A stretch of 64,000 nucleotides of DNA, from positions 149,888-213,887 of the forward strand of contig BDDD01001667.1 in assembly GCA_001972305.1 (NCBI GenBank), written 5' to 3'. The position numbers were made by a program, and so were the translations under genes. Numbering within the stretch: the first letter of the stretch is position 1; each line of letters begins with the position of its first letter. This DNA is from Cephalotus follicularis (taxonomy: Eukaryota; Streptophyta; Magnoliopsida; Oxalidales; Cephalotaceae). The notes beneath the pieces are model-generated. The model saw nothing but the letters and a program-made list of their open reading frames with translations, was not told the origin of the DNA and made no database searches. Shown one piece after another: positions 23,881 to 36,011 of the stretch.

Positions 23881-24035
23881 ACGAAAAGACACCGAAACAT
23901 GAAATATCAAAAGGACAGAAAAACTAAAACAGAAGACATATCAGAATGACTATAAGGAAATAGCCTAACCAGAATTCTACCCAATCTCACAGGTCAAGCC
24001 GAAATAGGTCTTCTAAGGAAAGAAAAACCTACTAT

Positions 24036-24046
24036 CTGATACCATA
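24036..24046 (-). promoter_or_regulatory. Primer-binding site, G1 copy b
   Basis: TATCTGATACCA includes the reverse complement of TGGTATCAGA and sits four bases from the LTR end at 24050. Confidence 0.8.
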
Positions 24047-24049
24047 TTC

Positions 24050-26723
24050 TGTAACACCCCTGAATGGTGGGAGCCCTTACAGGTCATAATACATAACTTA
24101 ACAAAATAAATGCATAATTTCATTCACATTACGTGGTGGTCTGAAACATAACCTAATAACATATTTGAATCTAAACACAGTCTAAAAACTTTAACATAAA
24201 CCAAAATGTCATAATCTGAAACCATAATCCGAAAAGAATCAAAATTTTCAAAATACTGGCCCTAACATGACCATATGACAATAGAAACATAATAGGATCA
24301 AACTCCTAGATGATCCTCAAACATAGGTGGACACCTCTCACCACACATTGCGCTGATGCTCCTGATAACATGCCGCATGGAAACAAAAACGCGGTTGAGC
24401 AAACCTCAGTACGAATATGGAAAGTAAAAACAGTAAACAATAATTTTAAAACACAGTAAGATTTCATATTGAACTCAAAATAGAAATTTTAATAATCAGT
24501 TTAAACATTCTTTATAAATCACCTCTGAATATTCATATGAACCAAATCCATAACTTTCAAAACATAAAGCATACCTTTCAACACATAAAGTTCCATACCG
24601 AGCATCATAACATATCACATATCGGAACACATATAAGCAAGGGATTCACGACGTCCACATGCCAGATAGAAATGACGTGTACGGCATTACACACTCAATT
24701 CTCATAACATAACATATCACATATTACAAGGATCGATCCATACGCCTCTATCATAAATAACGGATCCATAATCCTCCACATAGGATATCATAACGTAGAG
24801 AGATGCCATGGACTAATCACACCGCCACGGAAACTGTCATGCCTCCGTGCCAAAGGACATGCCTATGGTATGCCCCTTAGGTGGGTACAAAAAAAAGTCA
24901 GTACTTCACAAGTTCAAAAACATTGATTTTATCATAATCAATTTAAAACACATAAAAAAGGTTTTCTGAACATATCCAAAAATCGTTATCAAATGATAGA
25001 ATTTCATATTGCACATATTTTCATAATTGAAAATCAACTTATTTAATTTCACAATAAAAGAGATGATCACAAATCACAGCTGAATTTATAAAGTCAAAAA
25101 TATTGAATTTCATAAAAATATTAAAACTTACTTATTTTCCAAAACATATCAAAATTCGAAGCATAACAGAGTTCATAAAACAGAAGGAATATGACAAGGA
25201 AGGAATTATCCGTACCTTATGCGATCACAGAAATAACTTTATAAATTGATCGGTAAATTTGTAAACTGCCCATTGGTAGGAAAATTATCTCTAAGATACA
25301 AAAGCATTCACATAAGGACTTTAACTTAACTACGGACATTAAATAAAAAATATAACGGTGTTTAAAACAGACCCCGATTTGTCAGAAGAACAAACGGATC
25401 AGAAAATTTGAAAGCAGAAATTTTCTGGACTCACAGCCGACTGTAATAGAGCTCCAGTCGACTATTCAAGGCATGGCAGTTGACTACCCAACTTGGCCAG
25501 CCAACTAACCAAGCAGAACTGTAGCCAGCCGACTGAAACAGGGGTCTAGTCGACTGTGAAAGGCATAGTAGCCGACAGATCAATAAGGCAGCCGACTACA
25601 AATTGCACAACAGCCGACTGTTCAAGAAAATAGCCGACTGTACTGGGCGACAGAACACAAATATCTAACAATCCTATGCAATTTTCTGTCAAAAATATGG
25701 ATATCACATTACCAGAAGGCCACAACCATTTAAATAAGACTCTATATGGTATTAAAATAGTAAAAGAACACTGAACATAAGAGAGATATAACAATAGTGG
25801 CTATACTTAAAGAGAGTGATAAATTCTAATCAATTACATACATATATGTATATGAATATATATATATATATATATAGCCGGATTAGTATCGAAATACCAA
25901 CTACCAGTTTTCAAAACCAGCAAGCAACCTATACAAGACGCCTAAAGAATTGTTAGCAGACTCAGAAACGATAACAGAGCATAGTGTGGAAGGAATCAAA
26001 AGGAAGCAAGATGCAAAAATTTAACAATCGGCAATTTCATACAAAAGCAGGACGAATCATCTCACAAAACAAGAGAACTAACCTGCAATGGTGACCCAAA
26101 AACTGTAAAAGGACCACAACGATTCCCAAGACTTACAGTGGTTGTTTAGTAGGAAGAAGAGAAGGGAAAACATATGGATTCAAAGCCTGCCAATGTTATG
26201 CATATCAAAGAAAAACAATCCATAAACCGAACCAGACAACACTGCAAACGAAACTCAAGGAATCCAAAGGCTTGCAAGACACGATGTTTTCCAGGAAAGA
26301 AAGAGACGAAGATAGAGACAGAGCAATGGCTGATGGCTTACTTAAACAGAAAGGGTAGACAATTTCGGGAGAGATAAGGAAAGAGGGAGAGATTTTGTGA
26401 GAATTTGAGGGAAAGAGGGAGAGAATCGGGTGAGATAGAGAGAAGGAGGGAGATAAAAATAGAATGGGAGAGATATGGGAGAGGGAAGGAAATAAATTAA
26501 AAAGATTTAGTTTTAAAGGATTAAAATAAAAACTGATTTGATATCAGTTAAAAAAATAAAATAAAATGATTCTTACATATGCCTATACACATACTAACAT
26601 ACCCAATAAGCCAAGGCTAGTATCAATCAGCCAAAACACATAGACCAAAATAAAGTAGTCAGACTACTTAACAAAACAGATTAAAGGCCCAAAAATATGT
26701 ACACGAACAAATAGGGTATTGCA
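24050..26723 (-). repeat. 5' LTR of G1 copy b
   Basis: Runs from TGTAACACCCC to GGGTATTGCA, 2,674 bp, close to the length of the copy a LTR. It holds the block AAACGCGGTTGAGCAAACCT near 24390 in reverse. A GA-rich stretch on the plus strand at 26345-26480 is CT-rich in sense direction. TCAGA (26724-26728) would be its flanking duplication; the partner is outside the window. Confidence 0.82.
25436..25642. repeat. CAGTCGACTG-type array 9 (G1 copy b LTR)
   Basis: About ten cores (CAGCCGACTG, CAGTCGACT, CAGTTGACT and so on) with the CGACT base at 25438, 25459, 25481, 25502, 25530, 25551, 25573, 25593, 25615 and 25635. Spacings are 21, 22, 21, 28, 21, 22, 20, 22 and 20. It lies 1.38-1.59 kb from the LTR end, as array 8 does in copy a, but with a different palindrome. 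Confidence 0.87.
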
Positions 26724-27442
26724 TCAGACATGATGGTTTATATTTCAGTACAGTATACATATATATAAACAATATATACAAGAGGCCAAGTGGCTACAAT
26801 CAGGAAGATATCAAGAATACCACAAAGGTGCAAACAATATATTTGTCTGAAGACCAGTGGGTGTCACACACCGCTACCTCCTAGCCCCAACGATGCACCA
26901 CCTAACGATCACCATACACTCCAACGATGAAAGAAAAGGTAAACAGTATTACCGGTATTTAGCGGGCAATTAAAAGTCACGATCTGCATTGCAAATAAGT
27001 TTGGTGTATAAGCTCTAGCCACCTCCTGGCTCCTGGGCCCACCTTTGTAATCAGTGATACACTCCGATCACTAGACCATCAGACTATCAATCACAATCAA
27101 TACAGTTATTACATATATAATGTAATTTAAACAGTAGTTGTCTTTGGAGAAAACAGTAACATTAACAGTAACAGTGGTTGTCCTTAGAGAAAATTGTGGT
27201 TTAAAACATTCAGTTGTGCATATAGCACTTATTCCTTAAAATCCTTGAAACAGTAGCATTTATATAAAATACATTGGTAGATATAAAATACATCTATAAC
27301 AGTGGCAATATGAAATTTGCATAACAGTATAATCAATATCAAGTTAGTAAGGATGCATAACGGTTCACAGTGTGGAAACAAATATAATATCATGAGAATT
27401 GTACATAAACAGGACAAAAATGTTGACTGTATAGTCTTAAGT

Positions 27443-27618
27443 GTCCACGGTTTCTCTTAAAGCGTCCACGGTTCCTCTCAAAGCGTCGACAATTTATATT
27501 AAGCATCGTCGGTTCCCTCACTTAGGCGTCGACAATTTCTACTCAAAGCGTCAACAATTCTCCTTAAGCGTCACCAATTCCCTCTTAAGCGTCGACGATC
27601 CCTTATTAAGCATCGACG
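27443..27618. repeat. GTCGAC-core array 10 (X LTR)
   Basis: Nine consecutive cores at 27443, 27463, 27485, 27505, 27528, 27550, 27570, 27591 and 27612 have spacings 20, 22, 20, 23, 22, 20, 21 and 21. Units look like AAGCGTCGACGGTTCCTCTT with variable spacers. It occupies the position held by CAGTCGACTG array 21 in the plus-strand X LTR. Confidence 0.87.
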
Positions 27619-28375
27619 GTTTACTTCATCCAGGCAATTCACAGTGAAACCAGAAAAAGACCATGCATTTATACTTTTCTATTCAGTCTAATATCGATAT
27701 ATAGATGTATATAAACTATTCTAACAAGAAGTACATGTTATATCTTCATAAACATGTCATAAATCCTACCTCAAAACGCTATCCCAGAATCAATTTGGAT
27801 TGATTCCTCTCTTTACACTCCAATACACTTTCCACCCCACTTAATATTCAATCATCGTAGAAAACAATCCAATTTGCATGTTAATAGTAGATACATAATA
27901 AAATCACTATCTATATGTAAACTGATTGTCCATAACAACAACTGAATTCAATTCAGAAGATTATCAATTCAATTCTAATTTCCAGTTCAACTTTGCCACT
28001 CCATTTTCAGCATGCAACTTATCACAGCAGATAGATTCTTGTTTTATCAACATTTCTAACTCTCTATTCTACTCACTATAACATTTATTATAAAGGAATT
28101 TTCCTTCAGTGATTCAGCAATCTATTAACTCAAATCTTTAACCTTTCTCTTCTCTCTCTCACCACCATCTCACTGTTTTTTATTCAATTTTGCAAGTGAC
28201 AAAGGTACAAGACACTAATCTCCTCAGCAGATAAAAACTGGAATCTCATGCCGCTAAATTCTCCAATGCTTTGCCACGTTTCCTTGTCATTTCACACCGG
28301 CAACACCTGTCTTAAATTACTCAGAACATTGCTCTATTTTGATCAACACGTATCAGACACCTGCTTGGGCTCAAA

Positions 28376-28505
28376 GCGTCAACGGTTTTATCCTTGGCGT
28401 CAGCTGTTACGTGCCTACTCAAACGGTCGCTCTGTTCCAATTGACACGTATCAAATACTTGTCTCGGCACAAAGCATTGACGGTATTCTCTTTGGCGTCA
28501 ATGGG
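28376..28505. repeat. GTCGAC-core array 11 (X LTR, near its start)
   Basis: Two pairs of cores: 28378 and 28399, then 28476 and 28497, each 21 bp apart. The forms are GCGTCAACGG, GCGTCAGC, GCATTGACGG and GCGTCAATGG. The CACGTATCA phrase precedes each pair. Confidence 0.7.
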
Positions 28506-28684
28506 TAGGCGCCATGATTTAGTTTCTTAAGTTTCTTTCAAATAACTTCCGATTTCAATTCAATTTAGTCCTCAATAACAACGATTATCTTAATTAATTG
28601 ATAATTAAGCATTAATTTCAATTCAATGTATCATTTATTTATCATTTGTACAATATACATTAAAATTGAAATTGAGGTTATTAC

Positions 28685-30317
28685 ACTAGGTCTATACGGA
28701 GTGTGGCAGCGGCGACAAATCGTATGAGTAGTCATGCAATGTCTATATGGAGTGTGTTCGGCATGACAAACCGTATGAGTAGACTCCAATTACTGCGTTG
28801 AAAAGCATTCATTCAGCAACGTTCTTATTAACCGACAAAGTGTTTATGGATTTTAATCATACAGACAAAGTGTGTCTGAAGGAAGAAAATTGAAGAACAA
28901 ATCAAAGATTCCAGGATTATATTGATGGAGTTGAATAAATATAATCTAATGGCTTGTTCTAACCCTAAAAACCTTGAGAGTTTAGTTACCAAACATTGAA
29001 ATAAAACCTAAAAACGTTAAGGAAGAAGAAGGAGTCAGCTACTACTCTCTACACTACTCTCTTACTATGGCCGGTTGTTCTATATATATATATATATACT
29101 TACAAAACTGAATAAAAACAGAAGTAAAGTTAACCTAATTACAAAACTAACAAAAATCTGAAACTTTCAAAAAAAATTTCTGCTAGGCGTCGTAAGCAGC
29201 GATGCTTATCTTATGGGTGTCGACGATTTGTCATTTGGCATTGACGCTTTTATATGTAGAAGGCACTAAGCGTCGACTTGTATATTATTTTATTGAGCAG
29301 ACTTGAGTGTTAAACGTCAACGCTATTGAGCGAGGCGTTGACTCTTAAAGTGTGTAATTCTATTCTTAAACTCTGTACCAAAGCATTGACGCTTTAAACT
29401 TAACAGCTGGAGCTTTGAGTCTAGGGGCGTTGACACTTTGCTCTGTTTTTCTGCAGAAAATTGCCATTCTTCAAGTTTTGATCTTTTTGTCTCCAATTCG
29501 CGTCAATTTGACTAGTATTTAAGCACTTTGTTTTTTATGGCCTTGTACCTGAAAATCAAATAAGAACAACCAAAGTAGTCTATTCCATGCATAAAAATAT
29601 CACAAATAAATCATTACAAATAAAACATTTTTATGCTAAACAAATACCTCCACGCTTATACTTTGTCTGTCCTCAAGCAAACAAAACGGAAAGCTAAAAC
29701 AAAACAGAAAGTAGAACAAGAAAACAAAAACCAAGAACAAAAACAAAAACCATAACACACTTTCGTAGGAATCACGATTGCATTTAGCCTATGCAACAAG
29801 CCTTTAAACCCCTAGGTGTCCCTAGTGGACGAGTTTTGTCTCGTGAATGTTTTCAGCGAATAAACACACAAAATTCAGTTCATCATAACTTTGGTAGTAG
29901 GTAAAATGTATCTCCACTCAAGATGTGATTGGTAGTAGGTACAATTCTTAGTACCAAATTTTTAGTTATTCCATACCATTTACCAATCAAGACATGCATT
30001 CTTAGTAACATAAAATCCTAGTTTGGAGTCCGACAATGAACTTTAGCACTCACACATGTTTTTTTCTTTCCTTTTTATTTTATTGATCTCCTCCACTACT
30101 TTTGGTTTGAATGACATGGATGGAGCAAACACCAGACACCCAAATTACTAAGTAGCTTTAGATTTTACCAACTTAAATTCGTGCAATGTCATATTCTCTT
30201 AAGCTTTCTATGAGACCCATGTAGCGAGCTTTGGACCAGTCACTCTCAAACCAGATGGCTTGAAGGAACTAGGTGTAGAACACCCTAAGGCTAACTTAGT
30301 CGAATCAAATAGGCTAC
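28685..30317 (-). mobile_element. Athila/Tat-like gypsy 3' end (LTR and 3' interior)
   Basis: On the minus strand, TTGAGGACAGACAAAGTATA followed by AGCGTGGAGGTATTTGTTT (around 29640-29690) is the polypurine neighbourhood typical of Athila/Tat elements. LTR-like sequence lies left of it (to about 28685) and interior right of it (to 30317), where a G2 LTR cuts it. A tandem pair of about 60-bp units (CTATACGGAGTGTG... at 28691 and 28749) opens the LTR-like part. No reading frame is credible. Fossil fragment; family call moderate. Confidence 0.55.
29190..29430. repeat. GTCGAC-core array 12 (Athila/Tat-like LTR)
   Basis: Scattered cores GTGTCGACGA, GCATTGACGC, GCGTCGACTT, CGTCAACGC, GCGTTGACTC, GCATTGACGC and GCGTTGACAC lie in about 240 bp. 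A gypsy lineage quite different from G1-G3 also carries the motif. Confidence 0.75.
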
Positions 30318-31616
30318 TGTCACACCCCATTTTCGATAAACAACATTTAAGTGGTAAAAGCAATCAACATAACATTATCCATCTTATGAAATTTTACGAA
30401 TAAATTAAAACTTTCAAACCTTATCAAAATCTCGCGGAAGCATTACATAAATAAGCTGAATATAAACACGTACCACGCATCCCATACTACGTGATACTAA
30501 ATTGTTCGTTAACAATACAAAACATCATCGTCGATTGCCCTAAAATGGAGAGTGATATAAAATACAGAACAATATCCATTAAACATGACAAACATATTAT
30601 CATGAATACATAAATTCCCAAATATAATAAAACATGAGTCATTATCCAAATACAAAATGTAAGAGAGGACATCCCAATTTTCTCTTCAAGCCCAAGTGCG
30701 CGCAACCATAAAACCAGTTGCATCAATCCGAAATAGTTGAGGGTTAGCCTTTGTCCTCACTCGGCTAAGTAGTAAAGTCATAAATGCAATTCGTGATAAA
30801 AGATAATGGATGTCATGTGACGTATGCAATCGTGGATGTAATACATAGTATCTCATAATAATACATATATATGTGTGTGTATACATGTATAACTGCCAGT
30901 AGAGAAAACATGCCAATTGGCTACAATCCAACAATCCAATATGCAGACAAATGCTATGAAGACTTCGCCACCTCCTGGACTAGATGCTGTACTCCTCACT
31001 CCTGTCCCGACTCCCGAACAACACAAAGCATGCCACAATCCAATGTTGCTAGTGCGCAGCTAAGTAACCAATCCACCATGGGTAACTCTAGCCAACTCCT
31101 GGCATCTAGAGAGAAACCCACCATTAGCCGGCCATGGCAACCTCCACCACGTGACTAACACCGCAATCCAAACACAATCGAATTCAAGTCATTTAAGAAG
31201 ATAAATACTTGAAAACATATATATTTGTCAAAATATATAACTATCCATTTTTCAAGTAAATTATGCATTAGAAAATACTTGTAACAACATATTTGTCAAA
31301 ATATGTAATAATCCTTTATAAACTGCATGTTTATTCAGAACATGCTTCAATCCATTTTAAAAATTGCATTTCGGTTTGAACATAGCAATTTATACAAAAT
31401 AATGATTTATAATAAATCATGTGTGCAACTTCCTAAAAATGATAATTCATTTTTAAAGCAATTAACAATCCAATTCAATCAACAATCCATAATCCAAACT
31501 CAATGCAATGCAAGTGCAATGCAATCATATGTTTAAACATGACTACAGTCATATCTAGAGTCGTTTCGGAGTTAACGGGTCCAATTCGAGTCAAACTATC
31601 CAAACCAGGGGCATAG

Positions 31617-31768
31617 GCGTCGATGCTTATCCGCTGGTCATCGACGCTTATCCGCTGGGCGTGGATGCTTATGTCCTCTAAGCGTCAATGTTTCGTGCAT
31701 TCAATCCCAGGCGCAGCAAAACCACATGCGTCGACGCTTTCCCAAAGGCGTTGATGCTTTCCTGATAT
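31617..31768. repeat. GTCGAC-core array 13 (G2 LTR)
   Basis: Cores GCGTCGATGC, CATCGACGC, GCGTGGATGC, GCGTCAATG, GCGTCGACGC and GCGTTGATGC, several about 20-24 bp apart. Confidence 0.8.
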
Positions 31769-31959
31769 CATGAGATATCAATTCAGTAATCTCGATTCCA
31801 GGGGGAAATCTAACCCCCAAACTTACATGAAATCCCAGAAACGTTCGTCGCAGGTGTAGTACGCACAACAGGTTATCAACTTATGTAACCAAAACATTCA
31901 ACCAAAAACAATTCATGCAATCCGCAAATGAACATACCAGTACTGTAAATGTTCATATA

Positions 31960-32050
31960 AGGTGTCGACCTCTTCTTTAAGCGTCGACGTCTATTTCCTT
32001 AACACATGTGGGAGTCGACGCTTATAGCGTGAGCGTCGATGCTTAGGCGC
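31960..32050. repeat. GTCGAC-core array 14 (G2 LTR)
   Basis: Four cores: GGTGTCGACC, GCGTCGACGTC, GAGTCGACGC and GCGTCGATGC. It is separated from array 13 by about 200 bp. Confidence 0.8.
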
Positions 32051-32804
32051 CCCAGAACGGCCATATTAATTGTCCCAACTAAACCAGGGGAAAACAACTT
32101 AATAATCATGTACAACCAGTTCGATTATTGACTTAGATTATACATGCATGGTCAGTTTACAGATTACAGTAAACATCTTTAAAACCCAGCAATCGAATAA
32201 TCCAATATTAGATAACAGCAATGACAAAGCAGTAACTTCAATTCCAACTTTGCATGTATAATCCACTAAAATTTTCCCTACCTCTGGTTTCAAGTTAGAA
32301 ATCTTGAAAGTCCATCTCTCTGTGTTCCAAAAACTGGTCACAACAGCCTCAATCCTTGTACAGTAGCTCCAAGCTCGAAGCTCCACTGCTCCAAGGTTTA
32401 ACAATGGTGCCCAACAATGGAGGAAAAGGGGTCTATCCTCCCTTGCCAATTTCTCATTGTTTTGCTATGTCTCTCTTTTTCTTTCAGGTGTTTTGCAGCA
32501 AGAGGGATGGAGTGGAAGGTGCTTTAATACTAATAACAATTCTCTCCCCCTTCCTCCATAATAATTGCATGCGTTGTGCAGGTTCCCTTTTCCCCATTTC
32601 TTTGTCCTTCCCTCTTCTTTTTGCAGGTTTGCATGTACCCACACTTGTCATATTCTTCCCCCCCTTTCAGTCATGCAGGTCAAGGGTTATGGTGCATGCC
32701 CAACACGTCCCATTTCGTGTCTCAAGGCGCATGCAAAGTGATCTTAAATTGCTCCCCTTACACGTTAGTCTGTCAGCATCTGAACGTGCCTAATATTTGA
32801 CAAT

Positions 32805-32960
32805 AGGCATCGACGTTTCCATGCAGGCATGAACGCTTTGGTCATTTCTTGAAATGACGTCAACGCATTACTTTCACGTCGACATGCATGTGTATGTCTT
32901 GTGGCATGTGTTTTATTGGCTTAGGCGGTAACGCTTTCCTCAAGGCGTCGACGCTTTTAA
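32805..32960. repeat. GTCGAC-core array 15 (G2 LTR, near its start)
   Basis: Cores GCATCGACG, ACGTCAACGC, ACGTCGACATG and GCGTCGACGC, 190-350 bp from the LTR start. The minus-strand G2 LTRs at 48932 and 55507 have arrays in the same place. Confidence 0.8.
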
Positions 32961-33150
32961 CCCAATCCAACGTCATTTTTGCCTTCAAATGCACCATTAA
33001 CACTCCTTTAACATTCCTCTCAAAAAATGCAACATTTATAAAAGGGGAACACATTATCAAAGTCGGGAATTCCATTATTCCTATTAATTCTTTAATAAGA
33101 TTACATTTGAAATTCAAATATTACATTATACGAAAATCCTGGGCGTTACA

Positions 33151-33295
33151 TCCACCCCCCATTCAAAGGAATTTCATCCTCGAAATTAAACATTACTAGA
33201 ACAAATGAGGGTAGCTTTCATGTACATCATCCTCACGCTCCCACATAGCCTTATCGGGACGGTGAAACTTCCACTGAACCTTCACCTTCGAAATT
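33151..33295 (-). pseudogene. G2 interior scrap (3' end)
   Basis: It matches the start of the G2 interior at 49263-49400 (TCAAAGGAATTTC, GGTGAAACTTCCACTGAACC), the chromodomain-like end of integrase read on the minus strand. It is cut off by the G3 LTR. Confidence 0.7.
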
Positions 33296-35940
33296 TTAAT
33301 GACCAGAATTTTCAATAAAGATATTATTTATGGAAATGTGTTTATTCCATATTATTCTTGTAATGTATAGAAAGAAAACTTATGTTGCTTCTTCTATTTG
33401 AAGAGGAAGCAGTGTATGTCTTTAGCCAGACGACTAGCATGTGTTGTAATAGTACTTTGATGAAAGAAATAGATGATTCTAGTCCGTGGACTAGTTTTAC
33501 CTTGTCCTTTGATGAATTTTGGTGCTATGAGTTTTTGGCTATCAAATACGTCCGAGGAGCTAAGAAGTCCTCGAATAGTAGGACCGAGGATGGCGGGAGT
33601 TGCCTGCATGTGTTTAAGAGTTTTATCGAGAGGCATGGAGTCCTCGGATGGTTTTATGGGTACATAATGCTCGAGGTGGAGTCCTCAGGTAGCATAGCAG
33701 AGCATGGCAAGGGCATCTAGTTTTGCGTTTGAGGTTTTACCCGAGGAGGGGGGGTGTAGGTAGTTCTCGGATGATGAGATATGGTTTTTAGATATGTGCT
33801 TAGCTTAAGGTGTTTCCCCCTGATGCCTTAGAAGAAAAGAAAAGAGTGGGAGACCTCTGATGGCTATAGAGTTAGACTTGAGGCTCGACGTTGAGTCCTC
33901 GGATGGGTGCCAGGGGAGAAAAAGACATAGGTCAGAGGATGACTTGAGGTTTCATGCGGCAGACTATTATAATAGTTTCTAGCGCTACAGTGTGTTAGGC
34001 CAGTTAAGCTTTGCGTTTTGATGCCCTACAAGTGTATGTTAAGAAGCGCTCTTTAAGGAATAGCAGCGTAGAAATGCCCGTGGAGGAGTTGTGTCCTCGT
34101 GTGTAAGCAAACCTAGGTGTTTAAGTGGTGCATGTTGGAAACATTTGGGTGTTCTCCCCTGGTGTTTTTGAGTAAGCATGTGAGGAGCACAAGGGTGTTC
34201 CCCTAGGCTTTTAGTGATGCGACGTGTTTTGGAGTCTTGGACGAAGAAGTGCTGAGGACTTAATAAAAAGGGGAGTTAGATCCTCTGTTCCTTTGAGTCC
34301 TCTGCCCTTGTGTCCCGCGTCAGTTGCACACCCAACCCTAACTTATAGGGCCTTTCCGTAGAAAATTCGAGGATCCATCTTAGTAGTTTTGGCTGGCAGT
34401 TAAGCAGAGTAGGGTTGATGGCACAAGGCATTCCCTGGGCAGAGCTCATCTTTGGAAGAGGAAACGAGAACGGGTCCTGTCGCTTTGGACTGCAGACAAG
34501 TTACAATATCTACCATTTGTCACTTTGTGAGTTAATTATACTAATAAAGGGACACATGCCAAGATAGGTAATGAGGACTGCTGATATTTAGCCAAATGAC
34601 AAGGCTAAAAATGATAACAAATGACAAATTTCATCAGATGAAAGGAAGGAAATTAGGCACATGGGCAACTACCATGGTGAATCATGAGAGAGAGAAGCTT
34701 GCATCCCAAGTTCACTCATTCTATATATATGAAAGTAGTCTTCACCAGAGAAGAGGTTGGTTTCTGCTGAGCATTGATAGGACAATTCGACTAAGTGAAG
34801 GAGAGGAGGAGATCAAAGCAAAGTAAGGATTCTTATTCATTTTCTAGAGCATAAAATGTTATGTTTTCATCTTATATTTTGCAACAGCTTGTTTTAGTCA
34901 TAACTTATTGGTTTCTGGTTGAAAATTCAAACGGTTGAATGTTTTGGAAACCTTAAGATGTCCTCTAAACCTGTTATGTTTTGTATACTTCAGAATTTTG
35001 TCAATTTCTTGATGAAAATCAATGTTTAAAATTACCGCTCATATATTGTTATTATATGGAACCTGCAACTTTAAAAATTCATTGAGCTTCGTTTCTCAAC
35101 CAAAATTTATGAACTTTATATTCTTGAATTTGTAAAGATGTCTACTTTAATTTTTATATTTTAAGCTTTCTCTATGAAATACTGGTTTTAGAAATTTTGT
35201 ACAATGTTGTTTTGTGAATGCTTTGAGCTGATCACTCAAAGTACTAAGAAATGATTTACGAAAGGTGAAAATGTAATGAACTGAGATGAAAGACTCTTGG
35301 ATTGTGATACAAGGAGAGATAATGGAGCGGAGAGTGCTCACGGACATGCATGGATTGTAAAGATAGTAATCAGGGAGTGCACAATGCCCCGGTGAAGCAT
35401 GGTTCAATATGAGTTCTTTATGTTTTTATAACCCCTCAGTTTTATGAAATGTTTCTGATTCATGAGATATGATCAGAATAAGGACTGTGATGAAGTATGT
35501 TATTTTGAAAACCTTACTAGGCTATTTATGCTCACTTCTTTCAATGTTTTGTTTTCAAACAAAAAAAATATCAGGATAGGATTGAACGTGGAAAGTCGAG
35601 CTTTAGAAGGAGCTCATAAAAGAAGTTTTGGAAAGAAATTATGTTATGAAATGATGTTTTATATAAACTATTTATGATGTAATAAGTTAATATTTTCCAC
35701 TGTATAATGTTTTATGATAGATAATGTATAGGTGTAAGATGTTGACAATGATCCTTATGGAATAAATTGTTAAGAATCAGATTTTAATGTTATGAGGCAT
35801 ATTTGAGATTTTGAGCATTTAATGATAAATATAGCAATAAGTTGGGTTGTTAAAGTGGTTAACGGTTACACCCCACGTAACGCACCGGATCCTCGAGGCT
35901 CGCTTTGATAATAAAGTGAACTCGGATCGGGGGCATTACA
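33296..35940 (+). repeat. 5' LTR of G3
   Basis: About 2.64 kb ending GGGGGCATTACA. Around 35310-35400 it matches, in reverse, 39420-39500 of the minus-strand G3 LTR (the GTGCACAATGCCCCGGTGAA phrase). The region holds no gene; small open frames are chance. It has no GTCGAC array but a TCCTCGGA cluster. Confidence 0.83.
33545..33910 (+). repeat. TCCTCGGA-type motif cluster (G3 LTR)
   Basis: Recurring phrases AGTCCTCGAAT, GACCGAGGAT, GGAGTCCTCGGATGG, GCTCGAGGTGGAGTCCTCAG, TTCTCGGATG and GAGTCCTCGGATGGG. They lie 250-610 bp from the LTR start, overlapping the interval that holds a GTCGAC array in the solo G3 LTR (180-470 bp). Confidence 0.65.
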
Positions 35941-35945
35941 GAGAA

Positions 35946-35956
35946 TGGTATCAGAG
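35946..35956 (+). promoter_or_regulatory. Primer-binding site, G3
   Basis: TGGTATCAGAG, a perfect initiator-Met tRNA type site, five bases after the LTR end. Confidence 0.9.
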
Positions 35957-36011
35957 AATTTTTTATTATATTTGAGGATATCAATTGTATATTTGCTAGC
36001 CTGATTTTCAG

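Larger units (their letters stand above)
22088..26723 (-). mobile_element. Ty3/gypsy G1 copy b (5' part)
   Basis: The 5' LTR (24050-26723) is followed, reading leftward, by a primer-binding site, gag, protease and the first residues of reverse transcriptase. The interior is then cut at 22088 by the end of the plus-strand copy a. The abrupt join of interior to an oppositely oriented LTR terminus indicates that copy a inserted into copy b; the rest of copy b would lie left of the window. Same family, hence the inverted LTR relation. Broken, with several breaks. Confidence 0.85.
26724..28684 (-). repeat. LTR of X family (G2-like), partial
   Basis: Reverse-complement matches to the plus-strand LTR at 55676-57982 include CCAAGTGGC near 26794 and CGCTATCCCAGAATC near 27775. 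The right end GGTTATTACA fits an LTR start TGTAATAACC. The G1 copy b LTR cuts it on the left. It carries two arrays. No gene. The right boundary is tentative. Confidence 0.65.
30318..33150 (-). repeat. 3' LTR of a G2 element
   Basis: Runs TGTCACACCCC to GGGCGTTACA, 2,833 bp, then TCCACCCCCC (reverse-complement polypurine tract). GCTAC at 30313-30317 is the expected flank duplication. It holds the shared block GTTAGCCTTTGTCCTCACTC near 30743. No gene. Confidence 0.87.

Noticed and set aside
27443-27618. CRISPR-like look of regularly spaced short repeats
   Set aside because: The cores are only about 10-12 bp, imperfect and palindromic, the spacers are about 10 bp, and the setting is a plant LTR. 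No cas genes.
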